From the NCBI GenBank assembly GCA_900073065.1, contig FJOG01000002.1:1644243-1708242 (forward strand): 64,000 bases of DNA, given 5' to 3'. Each line of letters begins with the position of its first letter. The first letter of the stretch is position 1. The notes beneath the pieces are model-generated. The model had not been told where the DNA came from and ran no database searches. It saw nothing but the letters and a program-made list of their open reading frames with translations. Positions 57,616 through 64,000 of this stretch are shown here, one piece after another. The stretch is from Phialocephala subalpina. Its lineage: Eukaryota; Ascomycota; Leotiomycetes; Helotiales; Mollisiaceae. Made by a program: the position numbers and the translations under genes.

Positions 57616-57657
57616 GGCCAAACTCCCAAAGGATTTTCATTGGTTACAAATTTTTGT

Positions 57658-57669
57658 TATTTAAATATA
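57658..57669 (-). promoter_or_regulatory. TATA-like element upstream of the tRNA
   Basis: TATATTTAAATA on the minus strand lies 31 to 42 nt upstream of the tRNA 5' end. Such a position is typical of TATA-driven Pol III genes like U6. Confidence 0.45.
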
Positions 57670-58059
57670 TTACCTCCATGAATTTTAATTAAGCGCTAAT
57701 CCTTGATTGGCTTTCTATTTTAATCAAGGTAACCTATCACCAGGCAGTCTTTCAGCTACCCTGCAAATTGACCGCGCTGAATTTGCAAATTATCGACATG
57801 GCCTCGACTAAAAAAAACTATCCAAAACACAAACACATCACATTTGCACACTGAATTCATGAAGCAGATGCAGTTGTGTAATCATGGGCCACGATGAGCC
57901 TCATATTTTAGAAGTATGAGGTCTATCTATATCATGAACAAATTTTCCCCCAAAGCACCATCATGTCTCCAGCTCGGAAATGTCTGTATCTCCCAAATCC
58001 CCCGATCCCTCCGGATTAGTGTAAGTGTTCCTCCAATTTCTCACGCAACTCTTCTTGTC

Positions 58060-58245
58060 CTAATTGTCTAGGTCCATATCATCTTGGCCAACCGGCCCCG
58101 ATACCCCGACTTGCTCGACCTGCTCTGCTTTTTCAGTCTCCATCGCAGCCTGGGGAGTGTCGATGTCCATTTGGTCCTCAGCTTCCTCAATCTCCTTGAT
58201 TTCCTCCTCAGAATCAACCCAGTTCACGATCTCGTCTCTCGTCAT
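58060..58245 (-). CDS. Small acidic hypothetical ORF
   Basis: 61 aa from an ATG, almost entirely acidic (VDSEEEIKEIEEAEDQMDID) and ending DDMDLDN. No domain. It could be the last exon of a larger gene or a chance ORF. Confidence 0.25.
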   Translation of the reverse strand: MTRDEIVNWVDSEEEIKEIEEAEDQMDIDTPQAAMETEKAEQVEQVGVSGPVGQDDMDLDN

Positions 58246-59655
58246 TTTTCTGGAACGCCTGACACCATTTCATCCCTCCAGACGACCCAATCACCTTCGT
58301 CATCGCCGTTGCTCATCTTCCCGTGACCATTCTTAATGAATTTTCTATACGCCAGGGCAGAAGACGGCTTTCGAACCGAGGCAACGAGTCGTATCGGGGC
58401 CTATTGCAAAACTTGATAGACCGAGGAATGCTTTGCTTCAAAGAGGTCTCTTTGAACAATGGTTGCAAATTGGTTTTCAAGACGATGATCAAGTTGGTAC
58501 TTCTGGTTTCACGAGAATTAAAAGCTGTGAATACTGGCGATATCTAATATGACGAGAATATACACGCGGTAACTGCTGAGAGAGTCGAAGTGTTACACGA
58601 CAGGTGGGAGAGGTGCTTGAAAGCTACATTCCCATTCCATCCCTGATATCAAAGTCTCACACCACAGCTTCAGAAGTACGCGGTTTGAAGCAAGGCTCTT
58701 CCATATACACCAAACGTCCAGAGATATGCACCACGACTTATGGGAGCTAGGGCCAGGAGACATTCTTGCGATCATAATTAGGAAGTATCAAGGGTTTATT
58801 CGCTCATTCCAACATCGGATAGAACTTCACTCCAACTATCCTCGTCTTTCCTTCGTCAATGGCATACAATCTGCCTCACTTCCCACTAGAGCCGAGATGC
58901 CTCAGTACCGACTCTGGATCGAGAGCGTTGGTCCATATCGGTACTTAGTTAGCAATGGCGAAGATTTGATCCCGTCGATAGCAGGACACAACAACAATGC
59001 CGCAGCCGGAACGCGTGATGGTGATGAATGATCTGGCAACGGTGTCGTCAGGCTGTGCTTTTGCTTGGTCCACTTTTTTTTGGATGTCCTCACGCGGTTG
59101 GGACATTCTCAGAAGATCATGCTGGCGGCACTCACTTTGCAGCTTGTACTTAGATATCCAAGGGGCTCAAAGCCTTATGCGTTCTCTCCTAGCAAATGCC
59201 AGATTTTCCCTAAAATCTTACAGTTGGCTACGTTGTGGTTGAGATTCGGCTGTGGTCCGGGGACCTGGTGTTACAGCATACCCCGATCATTTGTCTAGCT
59301 TTGTGCATGTCCCAGGAGTCGAGGACCAATGAGATGAGTTGAAAAGTACGTACCTTCGTAATGGGGATCTGTCGGATGCCTCGCTGGCAAACTAATATAT
59401 GACTAGGGGGTAACACTGTGGCCTTGAAGCCTTCCCATGTTTTCGACATCATCGGCAGGGGTAAGTGGAACTAGTCCCCGCGTTTACCTGTCCCCGGTCA
59501 GATCTTATATGCATTGTCCCGCAATCAAGATTTCCCCATGTATTTTGACACGCAATTGGGTGATGGAAATCAGAATGATGATGCAGCTGAATCTAATGAT
59601 CGACTGGAGTCGTCAGATCTCGATAAGCCAAGATCTACACTAGTAGAGAGAGGTC

Positions 59656-59662
59656 TATATAG
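59656..59662 (+). promoter_or_regulatory. TATA box of the KGG-repeat gene
   Basis: TATATAG lies 94-100 bp before ATG 59756, followed by a CAA/CTC-rich leader typical of strongly induced fungal genes. Confidence 0.5.
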
Positions 59663-59755
59663 GACACCTGCTCCTCATCCTCAAACACTTTTTCATCACT
59701 TATCAACAAATCTACACAATCTGAAAGCGAATACAACGTCACCAAAGCAATTAAC

Positions 59756-60509
59756 ATGTCTGGAATATACAAGCCTACTGGTATGCATCCCCACACCTCA
59801 CTTCCTGTGCAAAGGCTTATATCATGCAGAACACGCCGGCCTCAAGTACGTACTTATTTCCATATTAATTTGCTGTTTTGCTCCGCGAGAGTTGTCACAT
59901 CCGCTTGTCGTTGTTTTTCAGGGCTCAGGCACTGAGCTCCTCCAAGTCTTCCAGGGATATTCGGTACTAATTCGATGGATAGGGAGGACGGAACTCCCGA
60001 CATGCGTGTTGGCACTGGCGGTACATATCCCTTGAATTCGAAGTGAAGCTTAATTATTGACATCTAAGCAGAGTTCGCCCAGGGCAAGGTAAACCCAGTC
60101 GAAGCTGGAAAGCTGGGTGGTCAAGCCGGAGGCTCTACTGGAGGATCTGCCAACAGCAGCGGAGGCAGCGAGGCTGGTGGATTCGCTCATGGAAAGGTCG
60201 ACCCAGCGGAGGCTGGAAGGCTAGGTGGTCTGGCTTCGGGGTCTGCTGGATCTGCCAACATCAGCGGAGGCAGCGAGGCTGGTGAATTCGCCCATGGAAA
60301 GGTTGACCCAGTTGAGGCTGGAAGGTTAGGTGGCCAGGCAGGAGGATCTGCTGGATCTGCCAGCGGCAGCGGAGGCAGCAGTGCTGGTGGATTCGCTCAC
60401 GGCAAGGTCGAGTAAGTACTAATTTCCATGCTTCGTTGTCATGCTTTTTGTAAGAGCTAATTCGTTGGGTAGCCCGGTCGAGGCTGGTAGGAAGGGAGGA
60501 TCTTCGTGA
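59756..60509 (+). CDS. KGG-repeat stress/conidiation protein (con-10-like)
   Basis: Exons 59756-59780, 59830-59845, 59983-60020, 60072-60411 and 60473-60509 give 151 aa. The start MSGIYKPTEHAGLKEDGTPDMRVGTG is typical of small fungal KGG proteins. The body is a chain of units with core EFAQGKVNPVEAGKLGG, FAHGKVDPAEAGRLGG, FAHGKVDPVEAGRLGG and FAHGKVDPVEAGRKGG, joined by Gly/Ser linkers. It is fully hydrophilic and likely disordered. Known relatives are induced during conidiation or stress. Exon 2 is only 16 nt. The internal units were probably made by repeated duplication of about 108 bp in exon 4. Confidence 0.88.
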
Positions 60510-62450
60510 AGTAAAGGTGTGAAGTCTACGGAATAGGTATTAGCAGTGTCAAGATGTACGACCATACGTTTGAATTGCCTTGATTGGCTCAAAATGTGTG
60601 CTAGGAAGACATGATTGGTTTCCATACCTTTTCAGCCGCCGGAATCTGTGACTTTGACTGTGGGCAAGAATACACGAAGTGGTTACTTAGTTCAAAAGCT
60701 CTCCGAAGCTCCAAACATCAGCGGATCGTCCCGTGGTCGAATCCAGAAAGGAACACACATGTTCCAGCCTTTCTTGGATCCAGCCATGTTCGTCATAACA
60801 CAAGCTCTTCCAAGGCTCTCTCGTCAAACGACCAACATTTGCTCCACGAGGGTATGACGGAGAGCTCTCATAAACTTTGTCGAAACTTGAAATCTTGGAT
60901 TGCTTCATATCGCCAGGTCTCGAATGTTTGCCAACGTGGCGGAGGACTCACTCCGGGGACGATCACTTCCCCCACCCAAGCGTCATATGGCAGGACCTTG
61001 TTGGACCAGCTGACTTCGTGCCATCTTCGCGCATTAAGATGACGCGTGGATTACTCGAGTCTTCCGGGGGGTCGTTCCTTGTTTTCGAGAAGTATCAAGC
61101 TATGTTGAGAGAGGTACCTCGATTATTGAGGGGAATGGAAGTGAAGTTTGAAAACAGTGAAGTTGTCATACTGTACGGAGGGGGGTGGACAGAATTCAAG
61201 AGGCTGTACAGGGGTTATCGATTCCTTGTAAACTACTACAAAATTATATATTTTGAACAATAAAATATCTCCGGCATTAAAGCGTTAGAATCAAGCTACA
61301 TTTTAGTGGTAATTTGGTAAGTTTTAAGTCATAATTGGTATAGAATACAAGGAGTCGAAGACCCCTGTCGGTCTCTTGAATTCTATCCACCTTCCGTACT
61401 TCCGGATCAATATATAGCCGAAATTACATAACGAGGTTAAAATCACACTTCACTCCCTGCTCCATCCCATCACAAAGTTTGCGATTTAGCTGTAACTTAC
61501 TCAATATCTATCATCTTGATGTTACTTCTGTGTAGTAAGCCAAGTGGCTGTCTCTGCAAAACCTTGAGGTACTTCTTAGCCCCCTCGTCTTGCACAATCG
61601 AGTCCTCTCTCATGCTTCATTGCTTCAAAGACGTTGCAACAGCATGTATAACACAGAGGCTCAATGTTGTCCTTAGTATAGACTCCTGGAAGCTTAGATA
61701 CTTCCACGCTGAGGTTGACCCTGCTCAAATCCAGTTCGCACATGCTTCGGGTTCGGTAGCAACGCTAGATCTGCTTTGCTCTGTTTCTCCCAGCTATCCC
61801 CATTGCCTTTGCTTGGTCTTGGCTACTCGCAACAAGGAATGAGCTCTCACTCTCAAATTTTGAAGTAATCTCTCCAGCTGGACGACTGGCAAGACCTAGA
61901 AAAGGGAACGTGTCACGTGCAACAATTGCATGTCCTCAATTTGGCTGCTCCATCGTTTGACCTCTACCATTGGCTCCAGTTGACTGCCTGCATTTTACCT
62001 TATGAATCGTATTATTCCCAGTGCTCAAGAGTTGATGCATGACTAGCACTTGCAGACTTGATTAGCCTTTGCGTACAGTGACATTTATGTCAGTGACAAA
62101 GGCTCGAGACTACCCGAGAGACCTATACGTTATCTTAAGCACCTAAACATGGAAGGACTGCGTTGACATTGCATCCACGAGGTCAAAATACTACCGTGTG
62201 GCTTGATTCAAGGCAACAAAGTACAAAATTGCAGTGATATCCACGATCAGCGAAAGATGAGAGCCATCTGAAGTTCATAATTGTGGTATGAGACATCTTT
62301 GAGCCCGTTGGGCTCATCTCCGAAGTCGAATCACACCTTGTGATTACTTGTCTTTCCAAGACCCCAAAATTATTCAGTTATCTCTTGCAGCGACGAAAGA
62401 GACGAATTTCTAGTGATTACGCGACGAAAGAGACTAACCAGATCATAACG
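60510..62450. other. Long stretch without a supported gene
   Basis: ORFs at 60611-61042 and 60877-61263 (the latter from a TTG) have no recognisable motif. 61260-61440 is AT-rich. No RNA gene or transposon hallmark seen. Confidence 0.4.
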
Positions 62451-62499
62451 CTTCAGAAATTCGGTAAGGACTTGCCTGTTGCTAATTATTATCCGAGTT

Positions 62500-63000
62500 A
62501 AAGGTGAAGGTCGGCGAAGAAAATAATATCTCGAATTCGGATCCTCGAGCACCTTCTCCCTTATACAACAACGAAGCCTAACCTCTGCCACCCACCATCA
62601 CAGCACGGAAAGCGCTTCTTTTCCATAATCAAGACAAGCTCGTGGAAAACGGAAAACATGCACCTTTATTCTGATCCCGTTTAAGCTAAAAATGGACCTT
62701 CAGCGAACAGCCATAAATTTTCGAGTTCGCGTCACCTCCATCCTTCGACGAAAACCAAACCCAACCTCACCCACCTGACATCGCAGCGTGGCAAGCACCT
62801 CTCTGCCATAACCAACACCAGGAGAGAAGGTAAGCAAGAATTCAGCCACGTTACGGTCATACCTAAGCTAAAAGTGCATATCAGCGGACAAGCATAATTT
62901 CAAAAAATCCCAACCTCGCATCCCTCTGGCCTCGATCTCTTCCATCCTTCTACAACAACCACTATCGAGCTGTCCCACCTTCAATCACGCAATGACAAGC
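62500..63000. repeat. Degenerate tandem repeat of about 180 bp
   Basis: At least two full and two partial units. Anchors are TAAGCTAAAAATGGACCTTC near 62684 and CTAAGCTAAAAGTGCATATC near 62864, followed in both by AGCG-ACA-GCCATAA / AGCGGACAAGCATAA. The CATCCTTC-GAC and CATCCTTCTAC blocks recur near 62751 and 62943. The last unit includes the start codon of the gene at 62992. Confidence 0.6.
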
Positions 63001-64000
63001 AGGAAAAGCGTGGACGCTTCATCGGACGCGCAGTTAGATCAAGACGCGTAAGAATAATATTCTTCAAGCTGGATCAAAATATCTGACTTTGACGTGTCCA
63101 CAGGATGGGCGCTGTGACATCGCACGAAGTACAGCCATCTGAAGAGACAATCGATAGCGCCCTGGCTGATGCCATTGATATGTCAAATCAATCTAACCAG
63201 CTAACGGAAAGATCCTCGAGCGAAAAGGCCCGACTGACAAAGAAGAGAGCATTGGAAGTTGAAGTTGAGGAGGCAGAGGAATTTAATGATCATAGAGATC
63301 TCGACGATGAGCCCGACTTCAAGGGAGCTCCAGACAGCGAACAACCAGATGCGCCCAAGAAGAAGAGAAGAGCCAGGAGTCTTTTGCGCGAACACGAAGG
63401 ACAGCTTGTGCATATCGGCCAACACACCGGTGAACCCCGCATAGACATCGGTGCTCGACTCCAGGATAATGGCCATTTGTGGATGCAGGCTCTGTGGAAA
63501 AGCAATACTCCCAAGCCTCCTAATTGGGACGCCCTGATCGGACCCAACAGACGAGTCAGTAATGCAGATTTAAAGCTCAACCCAATTGTGGCGCCAAACT
63601 ACAAGGACAACCTGGATGATGTCAGCCACGAGAAAAAGAAGCAGTTGGTAAAGGACTACCTAAGCTCATTGACGGCACAAGACGATTATACAAATACCAT
63701 TCAATCCTCTGAGCTCCCGGAGCTCGTAGGTAACGACAACAATGATGGAGACGAAGACTCACATTCCACCAAGAAGACGTTCTTCGAGCCTCCTGAACTT
63801 CACGTTGGAACCTACGACGGCGGTGCCGAGGTTTACGTAAAGTGTTCCCAGCGTGAAAAGGATAAGCCTCCCTCTTTATCCTTCTTCGCACGTTCTCTAG
63901 GTCCAGCACCTCGATTCAAAGCTGTCGACAGCCTCGCCATGCTCGAATGGATCCAATTTGACAAGAAGTATTGTCGAGGATCTATAGACGAGACTAAAAC
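62992..64000 (+). CDS. Hypothetical protein, 5' part (runs off the window)
   Basis: Exons 62992-63047 and 63105 to the window end, open throughout, at least 317 aa. It starts MTSRKSVDASSDAQLDQDAM. The first 120 residues are acidic and disordered with an NLS-like run (APKKKRRARS). A more ordered part follows (LREHEGQLVHIGQHTGEPRIDIG, HLWMQALWKSNTPKPPNWD, FFEPPELHVGTYDGGAEVYV). I do not recognise it; probably nuclear. Confidence 0.65.

Larger units (their letters stand above)
57427..57627 (-). tRNA. tRNA-Leu(UAG) interrupted by three introns, two of spliceosomal type
   Basis: Read on the minus strand. Segment 1 (57627-57616) is GGGAGTTTGGCC. Segment 2 (57569-57496) starts GAGTGGTTAAGGC and ends GTGAGTT. 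Segment 3 (57444-57428) is CGAATCTCACAGCTCTC, with A73 at 57427. Joined, they give acceptor GGGAGTT/AGCTCTC (with G-T pairs), D stem GCC/GGC, anticodon stem CTGTG/CGCAG around loop TTTAGGC with anticodon TAG, a 11-nt variable arm, and T arm GTGAG-TTCGAAT-CTCAC. It closely resembles yeast tRNA-Leu(UAG). Within segment 2 a 25-nt intron (57544-57520) sits at the canonical 37/38 position, and its CCTG can pair with the anticodon. The two other gaps are GT-AG, with CTAAC branch sites. Leu identity is supported by A73 and the long variable arm. Confidence 0.88.
57670..59755. other. 2.1-kb stretch with weak ORFs
   Basis: Apart from the small ORF at 58060-58245 (minus), several plus ORFs (58323-58547, 58726-59031, 59065-59298) contain coding-like pieces (RLWIESVGPYRYLVSNGEDL, KIMLAALTLQLVLRYPRG) with no consistent model. 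Decayed gene material is possible. Confidence 0.35.

Noticed and set aside
57427..57627. tRNA-derived SINE or archaeal-type endonuclease introns as explanation for the split tRNA
   Set aside because: There is no SINE body or poly-A tail, and the 3' acceptor strand is complete with a Pol III terminator. The two extra inserts have full GT-branch-AG signals, which endonuclease introns do not need. Endonuclease processing is not formally excluded.
60877..61263. 128-codon plus ORF
   Set aside because: It starts at TTG, has no recognisable motif and no splice context.
1..64000. Other tRNA, 5S rRNA, U6, CRISPR or transposon ends
   Set aside because: I looked for B-box-like GGTTCGA words on both strands, the 5S start, U6 start and terminal inverted repeats, and found no convincing case besides the tRNA-Leu.

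Overview
The window is nuclear DNA of a filamentous ascomycete (Pezizomycotina). The evidence is dense genes on both strands, many short introns (mostly 45-70 nt, GTRAGT donors, CTAAC/CTGAC branch sites, YAG acceptors), and a typical gene set: NUC-2/PHO81, Zn2Cys6 regulator, Rho4, DAD1, KGG-repeat conidiation protein, NCS1 and POT permeases. A leotiomycete is my guess only. All gene models were read by eye from splice signals and family motifs.

Layout. 0.8-8 kb: a CTR copper transporter, a small Cys-rich protein, then an MFS sugar-type transporter, a phytanoyl-CoA-dioxygenase-like enzyme and a Zn2Cys6 regulator that look like a small metabolic cluster. 9-16.4 kb: weak ORFs, Hsp90 co-chaperone p23, ESCRT-III Vps24, and a large coiled-coil protein. 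17.4-20.2 kb: two tandem Cys-rich secreted paralogues with different intron sets. 20.5-23.1 kb: an RNase P/MRP subunit and the lariat debranching enzyme DBR1, divergently arranged. 24.4-30.2 kb: PHO81/NUC-2 (with a GC-AG intron) and ZPR1. 30.8-33.9 kb: a tandem duplicate of an uncharacterised coiled-coil gene, one copy broken. 34.4-36.5 kb: a broken POT peptide transporter. 38.6-42.1 kb: an NCS1 nucleobase permease and an OMP decarboxylase, divergent. 42.6-50.8 kb: DAD1, Rho4, LCB3-type phosphatase, EthD protein, PPIL3-type cyclophilin, arrestin-like protein. 52.5-56.6 kb: a protein with two copies of an unknown domain, and tRNA-splicing endonuclease subunit Sen54. 59.8-60.5 kb: a KGG-repeat (con-10-like) gene. 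63-64 kb: an unknown gene running off the end.

The most striking item is at 57427-57627 (minus strand): a tRNA-Leu(UAG) gene. Besides the normal anticodon-loop intron it is interrupted twice more, in the D arm (46 nt) and the T loop (51 nt), by sequences with all the marks of spliceosomal introns (GTGAGT/GTAAGT, CTAAC, CAG/TAG). Removing them restores the acceptor stem, D stem, T stem and TTCGAAT loop. The insertions split both the A box and the B box. A TATA-like element sits about 31-42 nt upstream and a T6 run lies just downstream.
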